Below the pieces are notes generated by a model. That model was not told the origin of the DNA, ran no database searches, and saw only the letters and a list, made by a program, of their open reading frames with translations. Position numbers and translations under genes: made by a program. This document shows, piece by piece, positions 35,593-44,577 of a stretch of 64,000 bases of DNA (position 1 is its first letter; each line of letters starts with the position of its first letter). Where the stretch lies: NCBI GenBank assembly GCA_016200485.1, contig JACQEP010000025.1, positions 1-64,000 of the forward strand, read 5' to 3'. The DNA comes from Gammaproteobacteria bacterium (GTDB lineage Bacteria > Pseudomonadota > Gammaproteobacteria > Tenderiales > Tenderiaceae).

Positions 35593-35626
35593 CCCCTCAC
35601 CCTAACCCTCTCCCGGAGGGAGAGGG
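35593..35626. repeat. CCCTCTCCC-type palindrome, copy 5
   Basis: CCCCTCACCCTAA leads into CCCTCTCCC-GGA-GGGAGAGGG, in the 114-base gap between hpt and mtnP. Confidence 0.7.
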
Positions 35627-35667
35627 AATAAAAAATTTCTCGGTTTCAGGGGAAATACCCCGCCCTT

Positions 35668-36219
35668 TTATTCTTTAACGGCATAAATACCGGCAGCATT
35701 ACGCAGATATCCCTTGTAATCCATGCCATAGCCAAACAAATAGCGGTCTTCGACTTCCAGGCCGACAAAATCAGCCTTAATCATTGCCTCTCGCTTACGA
35801 ATCTTTTCGACCAGGACCGCTGAATACACTGCCTTTGCCCCGGCATTGCGGCAATCTTCCACGATTGCCTGTAAGGTTAAGCCTTCATCGAGGATGTCGT
35901 CGATCAACAAGATGACCCGGTCTTTGATCGGCTGCGAAGGACGGACGATCCAGTTCAGATGCCCGCCCTGCGTTTTGTTTCCATAACGAGTGGCATGGAT
36001 GTAATCGAGATTCAGAAGAAAATCCAAACGTGTCAGTAGCGTTCCGGCGGTGATTAATCCTCCGGTCATGACGCAAAGCAGCAAAGGATCCTGATCGCCG
36101 ATTCGGTCTTTGATTTCGACGGCCATTTTATCCAGCGCTGCCTCGACTTGCTGATGCGAACAGAGCAGATCGGCATCTTGCAGGATTTTTCGTGATTCTT
36201 CTCGATATTGTTGTGACAT
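35668..36219 (-). CDS. hpt: hypoxanthine-guanine phosphoribosyltransferase
   Basis: A 183-residue purine salvage enzyme that makes IMP or GMP from base and PRPP. The PRPP-binding motif is VILLIDDILDEGLTL and the flexible loop is near RYGNKTQGGHL. Length fits. It is upstream of mtnP on the same strand: MtnP would release hypoxanthine from methylthioinosine and Hpt would reuse it. The DsrE gene lies 14 bases upstream. Confidence 0.93.
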   Translation of the reverse strand: MSQQYREESRKILQDADLLCSHQQVEAALDKMAVEIKDRIGDQDPLLLCVMTGGLITAGTLLTRLDFLLNLDYIHATRYGNKTQGGHLNWIVRPSQPIKDRVILLIDDILDEGLTLQAIVEDCRNAGAKAVYSAVLVEKIRKREAMIKADFVGLEVEDRYLFGYGMDYKGYLRNAAGIYAVKE

Positions 36220-36233
36220 AGTCCGACTTTCTT

Positions 36234-36596
36234 CTAATAGGTAAATGTTACCGTGGCACTATCCATCGCTTCGCTGATGATATAAGCGCCCCCCACGGTT
36301 TCGCCAATTTCCGGAATAATATCTTCGCCCCAGTATTCCAGTCCCATCGCACACACCTTGAAACTAACACCGGCAGCGACGGCTTCCTTGATCACATCAT
36401 ACACACTGCGCCCTTCTTTCAACCGCAATCGTTCGGCATGACCTTTACGAACAATGCCAGCCGCGCGCCCGGAAAAAATCACTTCCACATCAAACTCCAT
36501 TGCAGCAGCGACGGTGGCCTGCGCCAGTGGTGGCACCAGCTCCATGGCGTTTTCCGGATCGCTGTTCATCATGACAATAATTAGCTTATCGGCCAT
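36234..36596 (-). CDS. DsrE family protein
   Basis: A 120-residue DsrE/DsrF-like protein. It starts KLIIVMMNSDPENAMELVPPLAQATVAAAME and holds a Cys in VCAMGLEYWG, the position of the reactive Cys in sulfurtransferase members. No other dsr or tus genes are near, so a sulfur-relay role is only possible. It lies between the peroxidase and hpt with gaps of 9 and 14 bases. Confidence 0.87.
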   Translation of the reverse strand: MADKLIIVMMNSDPENAMELVPPLAQATVAAAMEFDVEVIFSGRAAGIVRKGHAERLRLKEGRSVYDVIKEAVAAGVSFKVCAMGLEYWGEDIIPEIGETVGGAYIISEAMDSATVTFTY

Positions 36597-36605
36597 TGTT
36601 CACTC

Positions 36606-37655
36606 CTAGTCGTCGTGTCCGGCCAGCGCACTACGATTAGGCGTCTGGGGTAAGCGTGGCAGGCGAATCTCCGGAAATTCACCCGTCAAGGTATTAAGAA
36701 AAGCGACAATATCCGATATCTGCGCATCAGACAGTTCCCGTTTGAGCTGGGTCATCGCCATGACACGCACGGCTTCATCCAGTGTTTTTACCGCTCCGTT
36801 ATGAAAATATGGGGCGGTGACCGCAATATTGCGCAAACTCGGCATGCGCCACATGCGTTGATCACCTGAATCGAGCGTAAGGTGATAACGCCCCAAGTCC
36901 TGGGCTAAATTATAGCGCCGTTCATAGTCGGTGCCTGGATAATTGGGGAAAAGCTCGTAAAAACCTTCGCCCTGCTGAAACGCCAAGCCGGGGATGGGGC
37001 CTGCCAAATTGACCCAGAAGTGGCAGGAGGCACAACCTATATCAACAAATTCCTGGAATCCACGCTTGGCCGATGCTGAGATGACAGTTTTATCGCCACG
37101 CAGATAGCGATCAAACGCGCTATTGGGTGTGACCAAGGTGCGCTCGAAACTGGCAATGGCGTTGGCCATGTTGTCATAGCTGAGTCCGTCGCGACCGAAT
37201 ACTTGTTCAAACTGGCTGCGATACCCCGGAATGGTATTGATTCGTGCTACCAGTGTCGCGCCATCCGCCATGCCCATGATGCGTGAATCGAGCACATGGC
37301 CTTTGAACTGTTCTTCCAGCGTCTTGGCGCCGCCATCCCAATTATGTGCCGTGTGATAGGCCGCATTCCAGATGGTTTGTGTATTTCGCATCCCGACCCG
37401 ACCATTCACTCCCGTCGAAACAGCACGACCGTCTTCGCCACCGGCACTGATGTTATGGCAACTGATGCAGGCGTGTGTGCCGGTGATCGAAAGCCGCGGG
37501 TCAAAAAACAATTGTTTGCCAAGTTCGATCTTTTCTGCCGTTTGCGGATTATCTTTTGGAATTGGCGGTTGCGCTGGCAAGGGTTGAAACGGTTCGATTG
37601 CCTGAGCGACAATGCTCATCCCCAATAAAATAATACTGCCTAAAAACTTAACCAT
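36606..37655 (-). CDS. di-haem cytochrome c peroxidase
   Basis: A 349-residue periplasmic peroxidase that reduces hydrogen peroxide with electrons from cytochrome c. A signal peptide (cleavage near AQA, residue 18) precedes two haem sites: CISCH in ITGTHACISCHNISAGG and CASCH in DIGCASCHFWVNLAG. Length matches CcpA/MauG-type peroxidases. The gene lies in a leftward run nagZ-upstream, mscS, peroxidase, dsrE, hpt, mtnP with short gaps (nine bases on each side). Confidence 0.93.
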   Translation of the reverse strand: MVKFLGSIILLGMSIVAQAIEPFQPLPAQPPIPKDNPQTAEKIELGKQLFFDPRLSITGTHACISCHNISAGGEDGRAVSTGVNGRVGMRNTQTIWNAAYHTAHNWDGGAKTLEEQFKGHVLDSRIMGMADGATLVARINTIPGYRSQFEQVFGRDGLSYDNMANAIASFERTLVTPNSAFDRYLRGDKTVISASAKRGFQEFVDIGCASCHFWVNLAGPIPGLAFQQGEGFYELFPNYPGTDYERRYNLAQDLGRYHLTLDSGDQRMWRMPSLRNIAVTAPYFHNGAVKTLDEAVRVMAMTQLKRELSDAQISDIVAFLNTLTGEFPEIRLPRLPQTPNRSALAGHDD

Positions 37656-37663
37656 AACCCCTC

Positions 37664-38785
37664 TTAGTTGTTCTGAGTCAGCGCTTGTCCATGAGCGGAT
37701 TTAAGCGCGATTTCGTTGGCGATGTGAATCGTTGACGTTGGGAAGGCGATGTCGGCGCCGTGTTTACGGATTACGGAATAAATCGCGAGTAGAATTTTAT
37801 GCTTATCCCGATGATATTCGTGTACCTCGGAAACCGGGGTATATACAGACACCAAAATATCCAATGATGACGGTCCAAAGGCATTAAAACTAATGATCAT
37901 CTTTTCTTTATGATCGACTTCAGAAGAGTTTCTCAGCATTTCACGTATGTCGTCGACGATAGCATCGATCTTTCCGGCATCTTCATAACGTAAACCGATG
38001 GTCTCGGAAATCCGGCGATGGCTCATGCGCGAGGGGTTTTCGACGGCGATGTTTGCGAACACCGAGTTGGGGACATAAAGAGGGCGTTTGTCCGGCGTCA
38101 TGATGCATGTCTGGCGCCAGCCGATAGTTTCAATCGTACCTTCAATATTACGATCCGGAGAGCGCACCTGATCTCCGACGGCGAAAGGCCGATCAAGATA
38201 AATCATCAAACCGCCAAAGAAATTGGCGAGCAAGTCCTTGGCAGCAAAACCGACGGCGATACCACCGATGCCGCCAAAGGCCAGAATGCCGGAGATGCTA
38301 TACCCCAATGTCTGGAACATCACCAGTGCGGCGATGATCACCACGGTGATGCGCAGCACTTTGGTGACGGCATCAACGGTCGTGCGGTCGATCGCTTCAC
38401 CGGCCTGTATTCGGCGGCCGATAACTTCGCGCTGGGCATTATTAATGAATCGCAGCAGGAACCAGGCGATGATCACAATCACACCCATATCGCGCAATGG
38501 CGCGACTGCCGAGAAAATTGCGGCACCGGTGGATCGCTCAACGATGTTGGCGGCAAAGGCCAGGCCTACGATCCAGATCAATACTGATAGCGGCCGCTTG
38601 AGCGCTTCGATCAGTGCATCATCCCAAAGGGTCGCCGTTTTGGTGAAATACAGGTGCGCCCGGGCTATGATCCGGCGTTGCAACCAGTTAACGAGGATAG
38701 TGATTACAATAACCGCCAGCACCTGGCTTACCCAGATGTCCCAGTGTTTGTAATCGAGAATATCCTTAATGAGTTGGTCGAACAC
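37664..38785 (-). CDS. MscS-type mechanosensitive ion channel
   Basis: A 373-residue membrane protein. Four or so membrane segments precede the conserved pore and MscS domain: ISGILAFGGIGGIAVGFAAKDLLANFFGGLMIYLDRPF (about 168-205), then the beta domain with GTIETIGWRQTCI. It probably opens under osmotic downshock or transports small solutes. It is longer than E. coli MscS, like YnaI-type channels. It sits between the peroxidase and nagZ. Confidence 0.92.
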   Translation of the reverse strand: MFDQLIKDILDYKHWDIWVSQVLAVIVITILVNWLQRRIIARAHLYFTKTATLWDDALIEALKRPLSVLIWIVGLAFAANIVERSTGAAIFSAVAPLRDMGVIVIIAWFLLRFINNAQREVIGRRIQAGEAIDRTTVDAVTKVLRITVVIIAALVMFQTLGYSISGILAFGGIGGIAVGFAAKDLLANFFGGLMIYLDRPFAVGDQVRSPDRNIEGTIETIGWRQTCIMTPDKRPLYVPNSVFANIAVENPSRMSHRRISETIGLRYEDAGKIDAIVDDIREMLRNSSEVDHKEKMIISFNAFGPSSLDILVSVYTPVSEVHEYHRDKHKILLAIYSVIRKHGADIAFPTSTIHIANEIALKSAHGQALTQNN

Positions 38786-38823
38786 TGAAATGCCTTGGCC
38801 TGAATTAATTGAGTCCGGCGATT

Positions 38824-39867
38824 TTACAACAGATCAATGGGCTTGGGCTCGAAACAACACTCGAGTGAATGAAGTGCCTGCTTCCAAAGTGGGTCATTGT
38901 GCAATTGGTCGCGGTGATAACCCTGGCGGCCATGCATCCGCACCAGGCGCAGCTGTGATGCCGGACTTTCGTAAGCCTCGAGCCGCTCCAGGGTGCTGGT
39001 GATGGCATCAAAATCCTTACACACCAGGGCCATGTCACAACCTGCCTCCAGCGCCGCGACGGCGCGATCGCTCACCGAACCCGCCACTGCTGCACCTTCC
39101 ATCAATAAATCGTCGCTGAAGATCACACCCTGGAAACCCAGGCGCTTGCGCAACACCTCTTGCAGCCAGAACGGAGAAAATCCCGAAGGCCGGGCATCGA
39201 CATTGGGATAAATCACGTGCGCGGGCATGATGCCGGCCAGGCCATTCTGGATCAGACGCGAGAAGGGAATGATGTCTTCCTGTTCGATGTCGGCATAGCG
39301 GCGCTGATCACGGGCAATCGCCTCATGGGTATCGACCTCAACCGCGCCATGACCGGGGAAGTGTTTACCGACCGCCGCCATCCCCGCCTTGTTCATGCCA
39401 TGCATGTAGGCGACCGCGAGATCGGTCACGACGTTCGGATCGCGATGAAACGAACGATCGCCAATCACCTTGCTAACGCCATAATCCAGATCCAGCACCG
39501 GGGCAAAACTGAAATCGACGCCGACGGCGCGTAGCTCTGCGGCCATGAGCCAGCCTGCCGTCTCGGCTAAATGCTTGGCACGTTTCGGTTCTTGCTTATA
39601 AAACTGGCCGATCGTCCCTGGCGGTGGCAGCCGGCTGAACCCCTCACGGAAGCGCTGCACGCGGCCCCCTTCGTGATCCACACTCACCAATAAGTGCGGG
39701 CTGCGTAAGCCATGAATTTCGGCGACCAGGCGTTGAATCTGCGCCGGATCCTGATAATTGCGCGTGAACAGGATCACGGCCCCGACCTTGGGATGCCGCA
39801 ACATCTCCCGTTCTTCGGCGCTCAATTCCGGCCCGGCTAGGCCGACCATAACTGGTCCTAATGACAT
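38824..39867 (-). CDS. nagZ: beta-N-acetylglucosaminidase NagZ
   Basis: A 347-residue cytoplasmic glycoside hydrolase of family 3 that removes GlcNAc from anhydromuropeptides in cell-wall recycling. The flexible-loop motif KHFPGHGAVEVDTHEA carries the catalytic Asp-His pair, and the nucleophile Asp lies in VIFSDDLLMEGA. Length is normal. The next genes upstream are peptide permeases and an L,D-transpeptidase, which together suggest murein turnover. Confidence 0.95.
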   Translation of the reverse strand: MSLGPVMVGLAGPELSAEEREMLRHPKVGAVILFTRNYQDPAQIQRLVAEIHGLRSPHLLVSVDHEGGRVQRFREGFSRLPPPGTIGQFYKQEPKRAKHLAETAGWLMAAELRAVGVDFSFAPVLDLDYGVSKVIGDRSFHRDPNVVTDLAVAYMHGMNKAGMAAVGKHFPGHGAVEVDTHEAIARDQRRYADIEQEDIIPFSRLIQNGLAGIMPAHVIYPNVDARPSGFSPFWLQEVLRKRLGFQGVIFSDDLLMEGAAVAGSVSDRAVAALEAGCDMALVCKDFDAITSTLERLEAYESPASQLRLVRMHGRQGYHRDQLHNDPLWKQALHSLECCFEPKPIDLL

Positions 39868-39888
39868 CGCAATTACTCCATTAAAATC

Positions 39889-40020
39889 TAACGCGGAGGC
39901 GCAGAGGACGCAAAGACAGTACTGGTTTTCACGATTGCTTGCTGAAAAACTTCCACTCTCGCGAGGAGCGTATTAACCAAATTTGTCTTCATACTCTGCG
40001 TCCTCCGAGCCTCCGCGTTA
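39889..40020. repeat. inverted-repeat element with TAACGCGGAGG ends, copy C
   Basis: The left end is TAACGCGGAGGCGCAGAGG and the right end finishes CCTCCGAGCCTCCGCGTTA; the ends are about 27 bases of near-perfect inverted repeat around a 132-bp element. It fills the gap between nagZ and the permease gene. Confidence 0.65.
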
Positions 40021-40051
40021 AATCTATTATCAATCATGAAATCTATGTCGA

Positions 40052-40861
40052 TCATACCCTACCCCGTGGCCGCGCCCGCACATCCATCCAGTCGCGCAGG
40101 GCATCGCCCAATAGATTTACTGCCAATACTATCAGCATCAGCGCTACCCCCGGTGCCAGCACCATGTGCGGCGCGACCAGCAGGTAGCGGGCGCCGTCGC
40201 GGATCATACTGCCCCACGAGGCTTCCGGCGGCTGGACGCCCATCCCCAGGAACGATAGCCCGGCCTCGGCGATGACGACACCGGCAATGGCGAAGGTCGC
40301 CTCGACGATCAGCGGTGCCAGGATCAGGGGGATAATGTGACGGAGGATGATGCGCGCCGGATTGCTGCCCAGGGCGCGGGCGGCGACGACATGGTCGCGA
40401 TGTTTGACGGTGAGCACCTGCGCCCGCGCCAGCCGGGCAAAACCGACCCAACCGACCACGCACAGGGCGATCACTACGTTATTAGTGCCGGGCCCAAGCA
40501 AGCCGGCCAGCGCGATCGCCAGCAGAATGCCGGGGAAGGCGAGAAAGATGTCGATGATGCGCACAGTAACATGATCCCACCAGCCACCCAGATAACCACT
40601 CACGGTGCCGATCAGCGTGCCTAGCACCACCGAGATGCTGACCACCATCACTGCGACCAAGAACGAGGTCTGCGCACCATCGACCAAGCGATCCCAGATC
40701 GGCCGACCAAGGTCGTCATAGCCTAACCAGGCAACTTGACCGGGCGTGAGGAGAATTTTATCCAGTTCGATCCGGTTGGGGTCTAACCCCAATAATCCGC
40801 CGCCCAGCGCAAACAACGCCCATAATGCGACGATAGCGGTTGGCCACCAGCGCCGCTTCAT
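40052..40861 (-). CDS. peptide ABC transporter permease, DppC/OppC family
   Basis: A 269-residue inner-membrane permease with about five to six segments. The OppC/DppC layout is clear: an N-terminal segment, a periplasmic loop, and the EAA loop ARALGSNPARIILRHIIPLI followed by AGLSFLGMGVQPPEASWGSM. Its ATG overlaps the upstream DppB-type gene by four bases. No ATPase gene follows; the element at 39889 and nagZ come next, so the ATPases must be encoded elsewhere. Confidence 0.92.
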   Translation of the reverse strand: MKRRWWPTAIVALWALFALGGGLLGLDPNRIELDKILLTPGQVAWLGYDDLGRPIWDRLVDGAQTSFLVAVMVVSISVVLGTLIGTVSGYLGGWWDHVTVRIIDIFLAFPGILLAIALAGLLGPGTNNVVIALCVVGWVGFARLARAQVLTVKHRDHVVAARALGSNPARIILRHIIPLILAPLIVEATFAIAGVVIAEAGLSFLGMGVQPPEASWGSMIRDGARYLLVAPHMVLAPGVALMLIVLAVNLLGDALRDWMDVRARPRGRV

Positions 40862-41787
40862 GCGCCCTCCTCCAACCGCACACGCGGATCGAGCCAGCCG
40901 TAGACGAGATCGGTAAGCGTGTTGACGAGCACGTAAGTCAGACTAATCAACAGGACACACGCCTGCACTACCGGATAATCGCGAGACTGGATCGATTCCA
41001 CCGTCAGCTGGCCGAGGCCGGGCCATGAAAACACGACTTCGGTAATCACCGCACCGCCGAGCAAGGCGCCTAACTGCAAACCCAACAACGTGACAATCGG
41101 CAACATCGCATTGCGCATCGCATGACGCCAGATGACTACTCGTTCGCTCAAACCTTTGGCGCGCGCAGTACGGATGTAATCTTCATTCAAGACTTCGAGC
41201 AAAGTTGCACGCACCATGCGTGACAAAATTGCGGACATCGCACTGCCTAAGGTTAGCGCAGGCAGTATGATCGACCCTGCCCCTTCACGACCACTGACCG
41301 GAAACCAGCCCAGCCACAATGAGAACACCAGGATTAAGATCGGGCCCAACAAGAAATGCGGAATCGAGACACCCAGCAGCGATAACGACATCGCGCCTTG
41401 ATCCCAAACACTGCCTTTGCGCACGGCTGCCAGCGCGCCTAATGGGAAAGCGATGGCTACCGCGACCAACAACGAAACCAAGGCCAACTCCGCCGTCGCT
41501 GGGATGCGTTCCAGCAACACATCAATGATCGGACGCTTGGAATACAGCGATTCGCCAAGATTGAGATGGAGCAGATTTGAAAAATAATTACCAAGCTGTG
41601 TCAGTAATGGCAGATCCAGTCCCAGTGCATGCCGTAGTGCTTCACGATCCGCCGGTTGTGCGGCTTCGCCGAGCATCACTTCGACCGGATCACCCGGCAC
41701 CAGATGCAGAAACATGAACACCAGGCACGTGACGCCAATGATCACGATCAGGGCGCTGAGCAAACGTGAGAACAAAAAATGAACCAT
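40858..41787 (-). CDS. peptide ABC transporter permease, DppB/OppB family
   Basis: A 309-residue inner-membrane permease of the DppB/OppB type with six segments. It has the N-terminal GVTCLVFMFLHLVPGDPVEVMLG and the EAA loop RTARAKGLSERVVIWRHAMRNAMLPIVT. Coupled to the DppC-type gene downstream. Upstream, after 231 bases with two repeat palindromes, come the L,D-transpeptidase and the binding lipoprotein that probably serves this pair. Confidence 0.93.
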   Translation of the reverse strand: MVHFLFSRLLSALIVIIGVTCLVFMFLHLVPGDPVEVMLGEAAQPADREALRHALGLDLPLLTQLGNYFSNLLHLNLGESLYSKRPIIDVLLERIPATAELALVSLLVAVAIAFPLGALAAVRKGSVWDQGAMSLSLLGVSIPHFLLGPILILVFSLWLGWFPVSGREGAGSIILPALTLGSAMSAILSRMVRATLLEVLNEDYIRTARAKGLSERVVIWRHAMRNAMLPIVTLLGLQLGALLGGAVITEVVFSWPGLGQLTVESIQSRDYPVVQACVLLISLTYVLVNTLTDLVYGWLDPRVRLEEGA

Positions 41788-41844
41788 GTGTAGTATCTAT
41801 CTCATGTGGTTTTATCAGCATTGCTATTAGACGCACCTATGGTC

Positions 41845-41883
41845 TCATCCTCTCCCCCTCTTTGAGGGGGAGGGTTAGGGTGA
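41845..41883. repeat. CCCTCTCCC-type palindrome, copy 6 (reverse orientation)
   Basis: CTCTCCCCCTC-TTT-GAGGGGGAGGG with the extension TTAGGGTGA on the right, so it is reversed relative to copies 4 and 5. It is in the 231-base gap 41788-42018, which holds no gene. Confidence 0.65.
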
Positions 41884-41908
41884 AAAGCCCGGAAATGCCC
41901 TGCAATTC

Positions 41909-41946
41909 GCCCTCTCCCCAACCCTCTCCCGCCAGGCGGGAGAGGG
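41909..41946. repeat. CCCTCTCCC-type palindrome, copy 7
   Basis: CCCTCTCCCCAA leads into CCCTCTCCCGCC-A-GGCGGGAGAGGG. It lies 26 bases from copy 6 in the opposite orientation, so the two could pair into a larger structure. Confidence 0.7.
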
Positions 41947-42018
41947 AGCGTCCTGTGTACTCTTTAGCTGTGTCCCAAATATTTTGGATCAGCATTCCGA
42001 TGTTGAGTTAGGTGCTTG

Positions 42019-42522
42019 CTATTCAGTGATCAACACTTTCGTCCCCACCGGCACCCGTTCAAACAACTCGATGATCTCACGATTACGCATCCGCACACAG
42101 CCGTGCGAACCCGGCGCACCCATCGGCACTGAATCCGGTGTACCGTGGATGTAAATGTAACGGCGCATGGTGTCGACCTCGCCCAGACGATTACATCCCG
42201 GCTCCAAGCCGCTGAGCCACAGGATGCGAGTTAAAATCCAATCTCGTCCCGGCCCGCTGGCGGCAAGTTCCGGCGTATAGATTTCGCCTGTCGGCCGGCG
42301 GCGGATAAACACGGTATTTTCCGGTTGCCCGGCACCGATCTTGGCGCGAATCTTGTGCCAGCCGCGCGGCGTACATTCGCTGCCGCGACATTCACCGGGA
42401 CCATTCTTGGCGGTGGAGATAGCGATGTCCATTAACACCTGATCACCCCGCCGCAACCACAAATGTTGCTGTGCGATACTGATCTCGATCCATAATTCAT
42501 TAGAACTAATGGCGTGTGACAT
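42019..42522 (-). CDS. L,D-transpeptidase (YkuD domain)
   Basis: A 167-residue protein with a YkuD catalytic domain: HGTPDSVPMGAPGSHGCVRM, with the catalytic Cys in SHGCVRM. The family makes 3-3 cross-links in peptidoglycan or anchors proteins to it. There is no signal peptide and no LysM or PG-binding domain; the protein starts MSHAISSNELWIEISIAQQ. It overlaps the end of the binding lipoprotein gene by 17 bases. A cytoplasmic role or a non-classical route cannot be excluded. The link to murein-peptide import is inferred from context. Confidence 0.88.
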   Translation of the reverse strand: MSHAISSNELWIEISIAQQHLWLRRGDQVLMDIAISTAKNGPGECRGSECTPRGWHKIRAKIGAGQPENTVFIRRRPTGEIYTPELAASGPGRDWILTRILWLSGLEPGCNRLGEVDTMRRYIYIHGTPDSVPMGAPGSHGCVRMRNREIIELFERVPVGTKVLITE

Positions 42523-43996
42523 ATTTCAATCCATCAAAATTACCATCACGTGCGATGCGATATCCTTCAAGCCCACGCCGTGCGATATACACATGATCTT
42601 CATACCACAACGGCACATAAGGCAATTGCTCCAGCAACCGTGCCTGAATCTGCCGGTAACCGGGCACTTGTGCCTCGGTCGTGGCATTGACTTCCGTCTG
42701 ATCGATCAGTTGATCCGTTATCGGGTCGGCGTAACGGCCGCGGTTCGCCCCATCCGGCGGGATTGCAGTACTATAAAAAGCATAGTGAAAGATATCCGGC
42801 GTCTTGATCCCGATCCAGCTCAAACTGAACATCTGAAAACGTCCCGCCTTGATATCGCCATAAAACGTACCCCAATCATAACTGCGCAGATCGACATCAA
42901 TCCCCACTTCATTGAGTTGCTGCTGTATCACCGTCGCCAGCCGAATCCGAAACGGATCGCTCGAAGTCTTGTACATAATCCTGGGCCGGCGACCACCGGT
43001 GTAGCCTGCCGCCTTCACCAACTGCCGCGACTTGTCAGGATCATATGCCAGCAACGGCAAATCCGGATTCCCCGCCCACAAGTCCGGCGGCAACAAGGCA
43101 CTGGCGGGGCGCGCTGCATCACCCAATACATATTTGATAATCGCAGGCCGATTGATGGCATGGGCGATCGCCTGCCGCAGTTTGAGATTACGGGTCACCG
43201 GGTCCTGCATGTTAAAACCCAGATATGTGAAATTCGAACCTGCACCGCGAATTACCCGCACCGTATCCTGTTGCTCCAGATAACGCACCAGCTCCGGCGG
43301 CATATCGTTCTGAGTCATATCGATCTCACCGCGCATCAGCTTTAACGCCATTACCGTCGGATTTTTTACTTCAATGAAGTCCAGCAATTGGCCATCGTTA
43401 CGCCGCCGCAGTTGCAACACGCCTTCCACCGGCCAGGCGACAAGCTCAAAAGTACCACTACCCAGTGCTTTCGTATTGAAAGAATAACCCGCCACCAATT
43501 GCCGCGCGGGCATGATGCCGATCACCAAGCGGCCAGGAAACAGCGGATCAGGTTTGCTGAGATGAAAATCGACCGTGTTATCGTCCACCACCTCTACCCG
43601 AGCGAGCATGTCAAAGATGGCGCTGTGCGGCGAGGCTGTGGCCGGATCGAGAATAGCGTCATAAGTCGCCTTCACATCGCGGGCCGTCAGGGTGTTGCCA
43701 TCGTGAAAACTTGCCCGATCTGGACGCAAAATGAACCGATATTGAGTGGGCGTCAGCAATTGCCAATCCGCCAGCGCCGGAACCGGCCGGTAACTGTCAT
43801 CGAAATCCACCAGTCGTTCGTAGAACAAACGATTGATCCGCGCCGAAGCGGCATCGGTGGCAAAACGCGGGTCCAGCGTCAGCGGGGCACGGGAAATGCC
43901 AAAGCGCAGGCTCTCGCGCGGCGTCTGGTCACAACCCGAGCATAGAAGCGCAATAATGCCCGCCAGGGCCAATCCGATCCAGAAGCGCCAACTCAA
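42506..43996 (-). CDS. peptide ABC transporter substrate-binding lipoprotein
   Basis: A 496-residue periplasmic binding protein of the SBP_bac_5 (DppA/OppA) family. A lipoprotein signal ends LLCSGC with Cys22 as the lipid anchor (Cys at -3 is unusual). Conserved parts include YRFILRPDRASFHDGNTLTARDVKATYD and LRQAIAHAINRPAIIKYVLG. It probably feeds the DppB/DppC-type permeases downstream and may bind murein peptides, given nagZ and the L,D-transpeptidase. The CYTH gene lies 17 bases upstream. Confidence 0.92.
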   Translation of the reverse strand: MSWRFWIGLALAGIIALLCSGCDQTPRESLRFGISRAPLTLDPRFATDAASARINRLFYERLVDFDDSYRPVPALADWQLLTPTQYRFILRPDRASFHDGNTLTARDVKATYDAILDPATASPHSAIFDMLARVEVVDDNTVDFHLSKPDPLFPGRLVIGIMPARQLVAGYSFNTKALGSGTFELVAWPVEGVLQLRRRNDGQLLDFIEVKNPTVMALKLMRGEIDMTQNDMPPELVRYLEQQDTVRVIRGAGSNFTYLGFNMQDPVTRNLKLRQAIAHAINRPAIIKYVLGDAARPASALLPPDLWAGNPDLPLLAYDPDKSRQLVKAAGYTGGRRPRIMYKTSSDPFRIRLATVIQQQLNEVGIDVDLRSYDWGTFYGDIKAGRFQMFSLSWIGIKTPDIFHYAFYSTAIPPDGANRGRYADPITDQLIDQTEVNATTEAQVPGYRQIQARLLEQLPYVPLWYEDHVYIARRGLEGYRIARDGNFDGLKYVTRH

Positions 43997-44013
43997 TCGA
44001 CCGCTTAATCGAA

Positions 44014-44493
44014 TCAGGGGTTATCCTTCCATTCCTTGTAGGGATGCTGCGCCAAACAGACGTTATAGTAGCGTGAATCATGGGAAACTTCCTCCCCCGC
44101 CCATGGCGGCAGTTCGAAAGGCTCGTCCTCAGCCTGGAGCTCTATCTCCGCTACCACTAGCCCGGCGTTGTCGCCCTCGAAAACGTCAATCTCCCACAGA
44201 TGACCGCTATGCTGCACCCGGTAGCGGGTCTTCTCGATCAGCGGCCCGACGCAGAGGTTATTCAGCATCTCCTCCGCCTCCGCGAGCGGGATCAGATACT
44301 CGAATTCGTGGCGCCGCACACCAAGGGTCATACTCTTGATATTGAGATAACCCTTCCCCTCCGCCGCTCGCACCCGCACCGAGGCACCCTCAGAGTTCGC
44401 CAGATAGCCTTGGCGGTAAAAGGCCTGGCCCGCCATATTCGCCCGCCACTGATCATTTACCACCAGGAACTTACGTTCAATTTCAGTCGCCAT
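44014..44493 (-). CDS. CYTH domain protein, probable inorganic triphosphatase
   Basis: A 159-residue CYTH-domain protein. The signature ExExK is EIERK right after the start, and the tunnel-lining charges RVRAAEGKGYLNIK and EIDVFEGDNAGLVVAEIELQ follow. Small bacterial CYTH proteins of this size hydrolyse tripolyphosphate. ATG at 44493 (MATEIERKFLV) is the family start; an in-frame ATG six codons earlier is less likely. It may be co-transcribed with the binding lipoprotein gene. Confidence 0.9.
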   Translation of the reverse strand: MATEIERKFLVVNDQWRANMAGQAFYRQGYLANSEGASVRVRAAEGKGYLNIKSMTLGVRRHEFEYLIPLAEAEEMLNNLCVGPLIEKTRYRVQHSGHLWEIDVFEGDNAGLVVAEIELQAEDEPFELPPWAGEEVSHDSRYYNVCLAQHPYKEWKDNP

Positions 44494-44577
44494 ACTCAAT
44501 TCCGCTTCCAATCACGTTGATTTTAATTAAAATAGCAGCCTACAGTAAAACTGCTTACGCAACCGGAGTAGCATCGC

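Noticed and set aside
42509-43345. A 278-codon open frame antisense to the binding lipoprotein gene
   Set aside because: Composition shadow of a real gene.
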